Assembly (NCBI RefSeq): GCF_038003085.1
Contig: NZ_JBBOOM010000001.1
Location: 1,116,001 to 1,180,000 of the forward strand
Length of the DNA stretch: 64,000 nt
Direction of reading: 5' to 3'
Origin: Psychrobacillus sp. FSL K6-2836
GTDB lineage: Bacteria; Bacillota; Bacilli; Bacillales_A; Planococcaceae
This document shows positions 44,101-52,117 of the stretch, piece by piece. Numbering within the stretch: position 1 is the first letter of the stretch; every line of letters starts with the position of its first letter. A program made the position numbers and the translations under genes. The notes below the pieces were generated by a model. The model was not told the origin of the DNA, ran no database searches, and worked only from the letters and a program-made list of their open reading frames with translations.

Positions 44101-44785
44101 CAATACCTGTATCAAGTACAGCTACTTTAACCCCTTGTCCTTCTATTCCTTCGTCCCAAAGTTGTTCAATTCCTAGGAATGAAATACTTGTATTCATTTG
44201 TGCCTCTATTGTTTCATCTTTTATAAGTTCTGATGATTTAGTCGTATTTTCTTCTGATGCATAAACAGTTGCATCCGGTTCGATTAATGTAATTCCATCA
44301 ACCGTTAGTAATTTCGGAATGTCACTCGCTTTAACCGTTGCTGCAAATCCGTTTAATACAGTATCAAATGTATATCCTTGCTTTATTTGAACCTGTTTAG
44401 CAGTTAGCTCTTTTTTAACTTTTGCTTGTTGTGCTTTTACATTCGCACGAACTTGATTTGCTCGAGCATTAGAGAATTTCTTGCCTTTAACTTGGCTAAT
44501 CCCTTGTTCAAGTGCTACAGGCTTCTCGGATAAATGAATGATTACTGCAACATCTTGATTGCCTGAGACATTTTGTAAACTTTCGTGAAGGGTTGGACCA
44601 TCTTTGGACAAGCTCAATTGTTCCGCAATAGCCGCCTTCAGTTGAATCGTACTTTCACTTTGACCATTCTGTTTAAATGGCTTCGTTTCTTCAGCACTAA
44701 CACTGGAGAATGGAACCAATAAAGAAAGCACCATAATCACAGCTAGAATACTACTAAAGAACTTAGTAAACTTAAAATTTTTCAA
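41159..44785 (-). CDS. secreted multidomain subtilisin-like serine protease (S8)
   Basis: Extracellular protease (1208 aa). Residues 1-31 are a signal peptide ending SSVSA. An I9-type propeptide follows (about 78-175; VAVIIHLSEKPV, YTFDTVLNGFAATV). The catalytic domain has Asp225 in VAVLDTGIDADHPEF, His290 in SHGTHVAGTIAA, oxyanion Asn381 in ATGNSGPN and Ser613 in GTSMATPHIAGI. A PA domain is inserted between His and Ser (about 420-545). After it come an Fn3-like region, a calcium-type segment (LSFNGDGVQDSAVLSFTL) and two bacterial Ig-like Big_2 domains near 1025-1110 and 1115-1200. No sortase motif or S-layer domain is seen. The start is TTG with AGGGG 9 bp upstream. It resembles Vpr-type proteases and is flanked on both sides by family-1 repeat arrays. 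Confidence 0.93.
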   Translation of the reverse strand: MKNFKFTKFFSSILAVIMVLSLLVPFSSVSAEETKPFKQNGQSESTIQLKAAIAEQLSLSKDGPTLHESLQNVSGNQDVAVIIHLSEKPVALEQGISQVKGKKFSNARANQVRANVKAQQAKVKKELTAKQVQIKQGYTFDTVLNGFAATVKASDIPKLLTVDGITLIEPDATVYASEENTTKSSELIKDETIEAQMNTSISFLGIEQLWDEGIEGQGVKVAVLDTGIDADHPEFAGIYKGGKNFIPNSSTYTKTRADDDASETLPSERPAGTPEFNANGSSFYTSHGTHVAGTIAAIGANEYGIKGIAPRVDLYAYRVLGAYGSGATSGIVKAIETAVLEEMDVINLSLGGGANSETDAGSFAINNAMIAGTIGVIATGNSGPNRGTMGTPATARLGIAVGNTTNPETMHNGQVNITVGDYNLTKQLQLMGSTFGKDLATQLQGEFDLVAIPGNGEVKDFEGINVEGKVALISRGSIAFVDKIANAKANGAVATIIHNFAGGTGAPNASGTFLGDSFAFLPTFDMSLTDGEAIRAALVGGTGKVSFGNFSSTSTLGDEVNDSSSRGPSTPNFDIKPDVSAPGTNIMSTIPKYKTDFPEAVYDEAYDRKTGTSMATPHIAGIVALVKQANPSWNAFDVKVAISNTAKILNTTKYDVFSQGAGRVNAYAAAHPEILAYALDSAVLDGTGAVVDNIKGTVTFGPQSLKENISVTKQVKVKDIKGNGGEYNVTVDVTKTFGDAQVTVDQPTFNLAGEQVLNLTLTASATTTKPGDEILGYIHVQGGETDISLPFAADFGGAEATQLKDYKITETDLSFNGDGVQDSAVLSFTLTGDVTTNYIELWDIMNPEGGEYGDGYLGYLHAGSALGAGSYNLNIAGQYKPWSSDPATTIPDGLYTIDFTGLAASGVVSDYVGPIVVKTTSPKITGAVAEGVATGQVTDKYIEYNEELYLYGLDYNLNEKLKASYITTVNGEATAPVAFELNQDGSFTFPVTTETDKVRVVINDAAGNVGEALIYEKEMVEPVLSLSVNPTELDLTAGETSQLTVIETSTPVEGDATNEDVTSDATYVVADESIATVSNGLVTAVREGTTTITVSYGENEVTVNVKVKAPIVAEPVITLTIDQAQVETRPGKEVKVKITEVTTVDGETTETDVTKIATYSVAHNNVASVKAGVVKGKGQGETSVTVTYGEHTLTFDVTVVKPGKGNNK

Positions 44786-45065
44786 AACTCATTTCCCCTT
44801 TGGCTATAATTTCACACTTACCAATATTGTGTGACATTACCAACTTATCACAAGTAAACTAGTACGAATATCGAAATTTCGGATTATTCCGAAAGATTGA
44901 TAAATAGTATTAGTTTTATAAAAAAACTCGTATCTTTTGAACCGTTCTCAACAAATCATTTTAGTAGTTTATACTTTCAATTTAAGTTAATTAGTACCCT
45001 TTAATACTACTTTAGTTTCAGATATTTTTAATAGATTTCAGAATAAGAAATTCCCAGGTTACGGT

Positions 45066-45453
45066 TAGGAGTTTATGTGGTGGTTGGCAGAAGTTATGTG
45101 TAAGTTAGAGAAGTTTATGTGGTGGTTGGAACCGGTTATGTGGTGGTTAATCGAAGTTATGTGGTAGTTTTAAGTTTATGCGGTGGATAAAGCAATTTAT
45201 GTGGTAATTGGAACCGGTTATGTCGTGGTTAGAGGAGTTTATGTGGTAGTTTGGCGTTTATTTGGTAGTTTGGAGTTTATGTGGTAGTTAAAGCAATTTA
45301 AGTGGTAGTTGGAACCGGTTATGTGGTGGTTAGAGGAGTTTATTTGGTAGTTCGGCGTTTATGTGGTGGTTAGTGTAATTTATGTGGTAGTTAATCGAAG
45401 TTATGTGGTAGTTAGTCCAAGTTATGTGGTAGTTAATCCAAGTTATGTGGCGA
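45066..45453. repeat. family-1 minisatellite array
   Basis: TTATGTGGTRGTT monomers in the same four-variant order, with GGAACC marks at 45129 and 45211 (82 bp apart) and 45312. It lies between the terminator of the 45522-51105 operon and the subtilase start. In the remaining 44786-45065 stretch I see only AT-rich DNA and no clear promoter. Confidence 0.9.
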
Positions 45454-45477
45454 ATTATTTCTAATAACTTTTAAGGC

Positions 45478-45517
45478 AAAAAAAGGCCGCTAGAAGTGAT
45501 TGAATCACCTCTAATGG
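45478..45517 (-). terminator. intrinsic terminator of the NRAMP/DapA/Gfo operon
   Basis: AGAAGTGATT (45492-45501) and AATCACCTCT (45503-45512) pair with outer GCC/GGC, and on the minus strand a run of six T follows. It lies within 10-45 bp of the Gfo/Idh/MocA stop codon and matches the terminator at 21194-21236. Confidence 0.88.
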
Positions 45518-45521
45518 CACA

Positions 45522-46388
45522 TTATTCATTATTTAATAGATTAATCTTTTCAATTAATTCAACTATCCGCTCCGTTTCTTCAATCGCTACGGGGGATACT
45601 CCAGTTTCAAAAAATTGCACGACTTGCTCAATCAGCCCAGCGTAATAAGGTTTATCTTCTTCCCATAAGCGGAGGGAATGAACACTTTCCTTGGAATGTA
45701 GGATTGCTCCAAAACGATTATGCCACTCCTTTTCTCCTCGAAGGATTGCATGTTTTCCATTAGTAAAGGTCATATGAATTTGTTCACAATCCGAAAATGT
45801 CTCTATGCTCATTTTTTCCACTTCTGTGCCAAAAATAGTGACGACCATTTCAAGTAAGTGGATTCCATACCAAAAGTATCCTGGCATTTGTTCCTGACGA
45901 GGGGTCGGTCCGAAAAAGTAGCCACTTTTTATTTCTGTGTTATTCGCTACTGCTACAACTGATTCTGAAAACCTTAAGGAGGATGAGCTCATGACGGGTG
46001 TGTTATGCAACTTACTAAGATCGATCAGTTCTCGCATTTCCGCGCTACTCATGACAACTGGTTTATCGATGAAAATTGGTTTACTATAGCCAACTACTTT
46101 CTTAAACCAATCTAAATGGTTTCTTCCATCAACTGTCCCAATGATTACTGCATCGACAGCAGTCATAAACTCTTCGACGTCTTCTACTGGAGTAACCCCA
46201 TATTTCTTTGTAACTATTTCATAGTAATTTAGGAAACGCTCACGGCTAATCGGTAAATCCTCTGAATATGTTGGGATAGCATGCGTTATTTGTGCGCCTG
46301 TTACATGATGCGGAGCCCCAGAATCGTTTAATAATTTCGTGAAAATTTCACAATGTGATGTGTCCAAACCTATTAAACCTATTTTCAT
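45522..46388 (-). CDS. Gfo/Idh/MocA-family oxidoreductase
   Basis: NAD(P)-dependent sugar or sugar-acid dehydrogenase (288 aa). The N-terminal Rossmann motif is KIGLIGLDTSHCEIF (a less usual form of GxGxxG), followed by AVDAVIIGTVDGRNHLDW near residue 90 and the cofactor/active-site Lys block PIFIDKPVVMSSAEM near 118. At 288 aa it is shorter than typical members (~340), mainly in the C-terminal half. Its ATG overlaps the regulator stop by 4 bp (ATGA). Last gene of the operon. Confidence 0.82.
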   Translation of the reverse strand: MKIGLIGLDTSHCEIFTKLLNDSGAPHHVTGAQITHAIPTYSEDLPISRERFLNYYEIVTKKYGVTPVEDVEEFMTAVDAVIIGTVDGRNHLDWFKKVVGYSKPIFIDKPVVMSSAEMRELIDLSKLHNTPVMSSSSLRFSESVVAVANNTEIKSGYFFGPTPRQEQMPGYFWYGIHLLEMVVTIFGTEVEKMSIETFSDCEQIHMTFTNGKHAILRGEKEWHNRFGAILHSKESVHSLRLWEEDKPYYAGLIEQVVQFFETGVSPVAIEETERIVELIEKINLLNNE

Positions 46389-47707
46389 ATACTATTCTCC
46401 TCACTATTTAGTAGTCTGAAAACTTGCCGTGGTCTGCCTCTTCTCGATATTTTCTCTGTCCCAATCACCTCGATTAAAGAAGCATCTAACCAAGATTGAA
46501 CAATTCTGTGCGCACTCCTAGGTGTAATTCCTAAAACCGAAGCAAGCTCATGGGCCGTAAATTCATTTTTCTTTTTTCTTCGGATTAGGGCCATCGTCTT
46601 TTCTATGTTCGCTGCATTCATACCAACTGCCGCTGATTGTTGTATTAATAATTGATCTGTCACCGCAAGTGGGTATTTCATAGGTGCCGTTATATCAATT
46701 GGTCCAAATACACTTCTATCCTCATTAACGATATAGCAGCTATCCCCTCCATTTTCTTGCGCTTGAATAAGTGCTACTCTCGCATGAGAGCCTGCTTCTA
46801 ATGCCGAAAATCCGAAGCCTATCCCAATGGATAAGGTTACACCTAATTTTTTCTTTAATTCGTCTACAATCGGCAATACTTTATAACCTTCTGTAATCCT
46901 TTCAAATATTCCACGATTTGTGACAAATAAGTATTCTGTGCTACTTAATGCAGTCAAATAGCCGCTCATTTGCTCAGCAAAATGGAGTAGCATTCGATAT
47001 GTAGAGTTATTTCTTTTTTGAATTTGCTGCTCTGTCATAAAATCAGGATTTAGCGTAGTTGTGTTTTCTATAAAAACTCTTCCTATGATAATTTGCATTT
47101 CTTTTTGTTTTCGTTGGTTAGTTCCTAATAACATTCGTTCTATTGCCACAATAATATCTTCTTCTGGAGGCTTCAACCATTCATTCACAATATTATTATT
47201 TGCCAATAATTCACTTACTAATTTTATGCTTGTAATGACAACGGTATTAGGTGCTTTTGCCACGTTCTCTATATGAAAATTAACTATATCTTCCACATTT
47301 TCAAGTGAAACTAAATCATTGTAGTTGTCGTAACTAAACGTTTCTTCTAAATTTTTTTTTACAATTTCAATATAATCATTTTGAATTCCATCAAAACTTA
47401 CTTGTGTGAAATTCATTTTATTTTTCATTTTATAGAGTGCCTGGTATAGTCCTGCACCTTTTAAAGGTATATAGAATGCAGGAACTTCCATTGGCACATC
47501 TTCTTTAGAGACCAAGTATGGAATTCGTCCCGAATAAAACAAACAATCCACTTTATCTTTAAGCTCCACTGTGAATTCTTTTGCTTTATCCATTTCATCA
47601 GACAAACGGAATATCGGTTGTATGGTAGGAAAAAGGTTAAAGCACCGGACAATTGTGTCATAAATCCATAGTGGACCAATTACTCCTACCTTTATATGAG
47701 ATTTCAT
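46385..47707 (-). CDS. unusual transcriptional regulator: sensor region, cyclase-fold-like domain, C-terminal HTH
   Basis: I read three parts in these 440 residues. The N-terminal ~160 (VGVIGPLWIYDTIVRCFNLF) looks like a small-molecule receiver domain. The middle (about 215-365) ends in LSIGIGFGFSALEAGSHARV and ENGGDSCYIVNED, resembling the nucleotidyl-cyclase/GTP cyclohydrolase III fold but without a clear GGDEF motif. The C-terminus has a winged HTH (TAHELASVLGITPRSAHRIV) and a basic tail RRGRPRQVFR. The ATG at 47707 has AAAGGAAG upstream. It probably controls its own operon. The effector is unknown. Confidence 0.65.
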   Translation of the reverse strand: MKSHIKVGVIGPLWIYDTIVRCFNLFPTIQPIFRLSDEMDKAKEFTVELKDKVDCLFYSGRIPYLVSKEDVPMEVPAFYIPLKGAGLYQALYKMKNKMNFTQVSFDGIQNDYIEIVKKNLEETFSYDNYNDLVSLENVEDIVNFHIENVAKAPNTVVITSIKLVSELLANNNIVNEWLKPPEEDIIVAIERMLLGTNQRKQKEMQIIIGRVFIENTTTLNPDFMTEQQIQKRNNSTYRMLLHFAEQMSGYLTALSSTEYLFVTNRGIFERITEGYKVLPIVDELKKKLGVTLSIGIGFGFSALEAGSHARVALIQAQENGGDSCYIVNEDRSVFGPIDITAPMKYPLAVTDQLLIQQSAAVGMNAANIEKTMALIRRKKKNEFTAHELASVLGITPRSAHRIVQSWLDASLIEVIGTEKISRRGRPRQVFRLLNSEENSI

Positions 47708-47766
47708 ACCATCTTCCTTTCCAGCACGAAAAGACACATGGTTGCAAATGTGTCCCTTCTCGCTTC

Positions 47767-48825
47767 TTATTGCTCTTTATCATTACGAAGAAAAGCCTGT
47801 ACGAATGCATCATCATTTAACTTTGGATAGGTTGCATAAACACGATCGATTTCCTCTGCTTGACCTGGACTCAGCACTTCATGATCGGTTAAACACCAAT
47901 TTCCCTGCAGAAGCCCCTGTCTTCTTAACACTTCATTAATTCCCGCGATACTTCCTTTGAAGACGTTTTTAGAATCAAAGAAGGCAGAGTTTGCATCTGT
48001 CACATTTTGCGCAATGGAAAACCACTGCTTATCGAGTTCATTATGAAGTCGAGCTTGTTTTATTTGTTCAAAAAGGTTTACAGCTTCGTGCGTCCATACC
48101 GACCAATGACCTAAAAGACCACCGACTATATTTTTGCTTTCCATTTGACCTTGGACTTCAAATTCATACGTTGTAAATAAATCCATAACAATATTATCGT
48201 CATTTCCAGTATAGAGTGCAATTTCATCTCTTCTTGGAGAGGCACAAACAGCTCTTATCACGTCTAATGTTAAGTACCTATCAAAAGGTGCCATTTTAAT
48301 ACCTACTACGTTTTGGATACTAGCAAATTCCTCCCAAAATTCGTAGCTAAAAACTCTCCCCCCAACAGCTGGCTGTAAATAAAAGCCGAAGACTGGTAAT
48401 TCTTCCGCAACTGCTTTCGTCCGTTCAATTAGTTCCTTTTCAGAATAATCCTTTAACCCACCATTACTTAAAAGCACCATATCATAGCCTAGTGCTTTAG
48501 CTATTTTTGTCTCTTTTAATGCCTGCTCTGTTCCTCCACAGACACCTGCTATTTTGAGGAAAGGACGTTGCAATTTAGCTTTTTCAACTTCCTCCATCGC
48601 CAAACGTAAAACAATTTCGTACAGATTAAACTCAGGGTCTCTTATTTCAAATTGAGTCGTATGGACCCCCACTGCAATCCCGCCTACTCCAGCTTCTATA
48701 TAGTATCTAGTCAATCTTCTTTGGGCATATTCATCTAATTGTTTATCACTTGTCAATGCTAACGGATGAGCTGGGATAAAGGCACCCTCATATAAATGCT
48801 TCTGTAGTTCCTGTGATAGAGCCAT
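47767..48825 (-). CDS. dihydrodipicolinate synthase/N-acetylneuraminate lyase (DapA) family protein
   Basis: Class I TIM-barrel lyase/aldolase (352 aa, longer than the usual ~300). Features are EAGVGGIAVGVHTTQF near residue 45, KIAGVCGGTEQALKE near 91, FYLQPAVGGRVFSYEFWEEF near 147 and the likely Schiff-base Lys in VVGIKMAPFDRYL near 175. The family condenses or cleaves pyruvate-type keto acids; a catabolic keto-acid aldolase or dehydratase is more likely here than lysine synthesis. Its ATG follows the epimerase stop directly. A 7 bp hairpin (47733-47754) lies between it and the regulator gene. Confidence 0.82.
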   Translation of the reverse strand: MALSQELQKHLYEGAFIPAHPLALTSDKQLDEYAQRRLTRYYIEAGVGGIAVGVHTTQFEIRDPEFNLYEIVLRLAMEEVEKAKLQRPFLKIAGVCGGTEQALKETKIAKALGYDMVLLSNGGLKDYSEKELIERTKAVAEELPVFGFYLQPAVGGRVFSYEFWEEFASIQNVVGIKMAPFDRYLTLDVIRAVCASPRRDEIALYTGNDDNIVMDLFTTYEFEVQGQMESKNIVGGLLGHWSVWTHEAVNLFEQIKQARLHNELDKQWFSIAQNVTDANSAFFDSKNVFKGSIAGINEVLRRQGLLQGNWCLTDHEVLSPGQAEEIDRVYATYPKLNDDAFVQAFLRNDKEQ

Positions 48826-49842
48826 TTAGAATTGCCCCTTCCGTTCCTGAAAGTGAGTTGGTTTATTAATCGTTTCTCCATCATTTGCTACCCAGTCCGC
48901 TGTCCATTCAATCATTTCTCGTATAGAGACACGCGGATATCCAAATAGCTTATGTGCCTTACTTGCATTATTTAATAATGCATTTTCCTTTTCGACTCCT
49001 TCAAATACCGGAGTTTTCCCTAGCAATTTACCAAACTCATTTGCAAGCCATCGAACTGGCAATGTTTCTGGACCTGTTACATTCAGAATTGTTGGAGGTG
49101 AGCTAGCGATTAATAACGACCTAATCGCATATTCATTTGCGTCTCCTTGCCAAATGACATTTACATGACCCATAGATAAATCTAAAGGAACCTCATTATA
49201 TACGGAACGAGCAATTTCGAGTAATACGCCATATCTCATATCAATCGCATAATTTAATCTGAAAACAGTTAGTGGCGTATTATCTTTATTGGAAAAATAA
49301 GTGAACACTCGCTCTCTCCCAAGAGAGGATTGACCATACTCACCAACTGGAGCAACCTCATGCAATTCATCACAGCCACCTAAAGTTAAAGGCACTAAAG
49401 GATATACATTCCCTGTTGAGAAAGCGACAATGTTGGAGCCTTTAAAGTGCTCTGCTACTCTTCCAGGCAGATACGTATTCATTGCCCAGGTGAAGTGTTC
49501 ATTGCCAGTTGTACCGAATTTATTGCCTGCCATATAAATGATATTTTTCTCTTTCGGAAGCAGTTTCAATTGTTCATCGTCTAATAAGTCTATGGAAATT
49601 GTTTCGATTCCGGCTTTTTCTAAATTCTCTTTTAATGTCCCATTTGAGAAGCGAGAAATCCCTATCACTTTCTTATCTAACCCTGCTTTATCTATAGCTC
49701 TTTTGGCCATGATTGCTAAGGTTGGCCCCATCTTACCTCCAATGCCTAATATCAAAATATTCCCATCTATTTTTCGCATATCCTCTACTAGTGCATCTGA
49801 TGGCTCGGTCATTAAATTTTCTAGTTCTTCAATTGTTTTCAA
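48826..49842 (-). CDS. NAD-dependent epimerase/dehydratase family protein
   Basis: Extended-SDR-type protein (338 aa). The cofactor motif is ILILGIGGKMGPTLAIMAKR near residue 30, with IIYMAGNKFGTTG near 99, FSTGNVYPLVPL near 140, and Tyr in GEYGQSSLGRERVF near 168, where the family catalytic Tyr is expected, although the following Lys is replaced. ILNVTGPETLPVRWLANEFG is typical of the C-terminal substrate domain. The start is TTG with GGAGG 8 bp upstream. Substrate unknown. Confidence 0.78.
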   Translation of the reverse strand: MKTIEELENLMTEPSDALVEDMRKIDGNILILGIGGKMGPTLAIMAKRAIDKAGLDKKVIGISRFSNGTLKENLEKAGIETISIDLLDDEQLKLLPKEKNIIYMAGNKFGTTGNEHFTWAMNTYLPGRVAEHFKGSNIVAFSTGNVYPLVPLTLGGCDELHEVAPVGEYGQSSLGRERVFTYFSNKDNTPLTVFRLNYAIDMRYGVLLEIARSVYNEVPLDLSMGHVNVIWQGDANEYAIRSLLIASSPPTILNVTGPETLPVRWLANEFGKLLGKTPVFEGVEKENALLNNASKAHKLFGYPRVSIREMIEWTADWVANDGETINKPTHFQERKGQF

Positions 49843-49860
49843 AAGAATTCCTCCTATTTC

Positions 49861-51105
49861 TTATGAGAAAAAGATATTTTTTATATTATTAAAAGCTAAA
49901 TAGATTAAAACGAGTAATCCTATAATCCCTAGAACATTGCTTAATAATTTATTTTTTAGCTCACCCATAATATTTTTATCATTAGCTACTACTAAAATAG
50001 CAATTGCGATGAACGGCACAACGAATATGGTAACGGCTTGCGCAAAAACAATTAGATTCAATGGCGCAGAGCCGAATACAATCCCAATAATGGAACCGAA
50101 AAGCATTACTAAAATAATAGGTAGCTTCACTTTTAAATTGGATAGGCTGCTACCTAATCCTAATCCGTCAGCTAGCAAAGAACCACCAATCGTTGCATTC
50201 CCCATCAGGGAAGAAAAAGATGCCCCAAACAACCCGAGCATAAAGACAAAAGTAGACCAGCTACCAAAAAGTGGTTCTAACGCTAAGCCCATTTCACTTG
50301 CATCATTCACAACAAGTCCCTGAGGCTTTAAAATAGTTGCAGCTGTAATCATTATTAGAAAGGATATAAAACCTAGAAGAAAGATTCCTAAAAACGATTC
50401 CTTACGACCACTTGTGGCATCCGTAATTTTCCAGCCCTTCTCTTTAACTAAATAAGATTGATATAAGGCACCTACGATGGAAAAACTTGTAGCAAATAAA
50501 GCAATAATTAACCCCATACTCCCCTCGGGCAATACCGGTATAAATCCTTTAAATATATCAACTATGGATGGTTGGACAACTATTACAGTGATTAAAAATG
50601 CTAGGAGCATAATCACTACTAATACAAGCATCATCTTTTCAAGAATTTGATAAAATTGTTTTGCAAATAACAATCCAATGGATAACAGGGTAAAGATAAT
50701 ACTCCAAATGGTTGGATCCATATCCGTAACTGCAGATATAGCAATCCCTGTACCAATTGCATTACCTGCCTGGAATGAGGCGGTAACTAAAAATGCCCCA
50801 ACTCCGATTAATATACCTGCGAACAATCCCCACTTTTTCTTAATCGTTTGGATGAAGCTATGCTTAGCAGCTAAACCAATCCGAGTACTCATTTCTGTAT
50901 AAACCATCATTAAAATAATGGCTAAAACAATAGTCCAAACTAATTGGGTTCCATATATTGCCCCAATCTTAGAAGAAAGCGTAACACTTCCCGGACCTAA
51001 TACTAAAGCAGAAGTGATTAATGCCGGTCCAAGATAATTAAATATATTCCTCTTTTTTACAACCTCATTACCCCTTGCTGATACTGAATCCCCCTTAACA
51101 TCCAA
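49861..51105 (-). CDS. NRAMP-fold transporter lacking the canonical metal motif
   Basis: Membrane protein (414 aa, about 11 hydrophobic segments) of the NRAMP/MntH superfamily. In true Mn/Fe transporters helix 1 carries DPGN; here the matching place is GPGS (residues 37-40, in ALVLGPGSVTLSSKIGA), so the metal-binding Asp and Asn are missing. The helix-6 MPH motif is also not seen; that region reads ALFATSFSIVGALYQ. It is therefore unlikely to be a standard manganese transporter. As first gene of an operon of sugar/keto-acid enzymes it may import their substrate. The start is TTG with GGAGGGG upstream; its promoter is at 51139-51167. Confidence 0.8.
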   Translation of the reverse strand: MDVKGDSVSARGNEVVKKRNIFNYLGPALITSALVLGPGSVTLSSKIGAIYGTQLVWTIVLAIILMMVYTEMSTRIGLAAKHSFIQTIKKKWGLFAGILIGVGAFLVTASFQAGNAIGTGIAISAVTDMDPTIWSIIFTLLSIGLLFAKQFYQILEKMMLVLVVIMLLAFLITVIVVQPSIVDIFKGFIPVLPEGSMGLIIALFATSFSIVGALYQSYLVKEKGWKITDATSGRKESFLGIFLLGFISFLIMITAATILKPQGLVVNDASEMGLALEPLFGSWSTFVFMLGLFGASFSSLMGNATIGGSLLADGLGLGSSLSNLKVKLPIILVMLFGSIIGIVFGSAPLNLIVFAQAVTIFVVPFIAIAILVVANDKNIMGELKNKLLSNVLGIIGLLVLIYLAFNNIKNIFFS

Positions 51106-51138
51106 TCCAACCCCTCCATCACTAATTATTCTGAATAC

Positions 51139-51167
51139 TCTATAATTATATTAACTTACCGTCTCAA
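51139..51167 (-). promoter_or_regulatory. candidate sigma-A promoter of the NRAMP-like operon
   Basis: On the minus strand, -35 TTGAGA (51162-51167), a 17 bp spacer and -10 TATAGA (51139-51144), about 34 bp before the start codon. Confidence 0.5.
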
Positions 51168-51307
51168 TTTATGACATGACTATAATACGTCTTTAATTGG
51201 TCGGGGGGTTTTTAAGGAAATGCAAGGTCCGCATCTATTCTATTGACCATTGGACAAACTAAGGCTAGATCATTATCAGGAACAAGTGCTTATATGCTTG
51301 TGACTGG

Positions 51308-52045
51308 TCGTTATACGCCCGAGACGTTAGCGAACGCTCGGCATTTTACTTTATGCCCCGGGATCTAGTCACATGCGCTCGAGACCAACCTCTATACGCT
51401 CGAGAAGTATGCGAACTCTCGGCGGTTTGCTCTATACGCCCGGGATCTAGTCCTATCCGCTCGGCCAGAACCTCTATCCGCTCGAGAAGTATGCGAACGC
51501 TCGGCGGTTTGCTCTATACGCTCGGAATCTAGTCCCATGCGCTCGAGACGAACCTCTATCCGCTCGAGAAGTATGCGAACGCTCAGCGGTTTGCTTTATA
51601 CGCCCGGGATCTAGTCCTATGCGCGCAAGACGAACCTCTATACGCTCGAGAAGTATGCGAACGCTCGACGTCTTGCTCTATGCGCCCGGGATCTAGTCCC
51701 ACGCGCTCGAGACTAACCTCTATCCGCTCGAGCAATAAGCGAACGCCCGGCGTTTTGCTCTATACACTCGGGATCTAGTCGCATGGCTCGAGACTAACCT
51801 CTATACGCTCGAGTAATAAGCGAACGCTCGGTGTTTTGCTCTATACGCTCGGGTTTTAGTCCCATGCGCTCGAGACTAACCTCTATCCGCTCGAGAAGTA
51901 TGCGAACGCTCGGCGGTTTGCTCTATACGCTCGGTATCTAGTCTCATGCGCTCGACCAGAACCTCTATCCGCTCGAGCAGTAAGCGTACACCCGACTTCT
52001 TACTCTATGCATCCGAAACGAGACCCTATACTACGCACCAGCGAA
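51308..52045. repeat. family-2 minisatellite array, 82 bp higher-order unit
   Basis: About nine units. Four ~20 bp monomers alternate (roughly CTCTATCCGCTCGAGAAGTA, TGCGAACGCTCGGCGGTTTG, CTCTATACGCCCGGGATCTA, TCCTATGCGCTCGAGACGAA) around a core TAT.CGCTCGAGA. The same mark recurs at 51404, 51486, 51568, 51650, 51732, 51813, 51895 and 51977, i.e. every 82 bp with one 81. It is much richer in GC than the surroundings. No gene runs through it. It lies between a terminator (52078-52112) and the NRAMP-like promoter. Confidence 0.92.
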
Positions 52046-52077
52046 AAGCGTCAGTATGATTTAACAACCTTATTTAA

Positions 52078-52112
52078 AAAATAGCCTATTCGCATGAGCG
52101 AACAGGCCACTT
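52078..52112 (-). terminator. intrinsic terminator of the second CUT1 importer operon
   Basis: GCCTATTCGC (52084-52093) and GCGAACAGGC (52098-52107) form a 10 bp stem with a 4-base loop, and a T run follows on the minus strand. It lies about 10 bp after the binding-protein stop codon. Confidence 0.9.
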
Positions 52113-52117
52113 ATTTA

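Larger units (their letters stand above)
44990..45517. repeat. composite intergenic module B (copy of 20615-21240)
   Basis: It has the same order as module A: a ~70 bp left flank containing AATAGATTTCAG and ATTCCCA.GTTA, a family-1 array, a right flank GGCG.ATTATTTCTAA, an A run and the near-identical terminator. Similarity may extend weakly to a TTTGAACC near 44937 (20563 in module A). The adjoining genes differ, so the module is a unit in its own right. Confidence 0.75.

Noticed and set aside
41159-44785. Sortase-anchored or S-layer-anchored protease
   Set aside because: No LPxTG-type motif, hydrophobic tail or SLH domain at the C-terminus; called simply secreted.
49937-50323. 128-residue open frame antisense to the NRAMP-like gene
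   Set aside because: Shadow frame; no signals.
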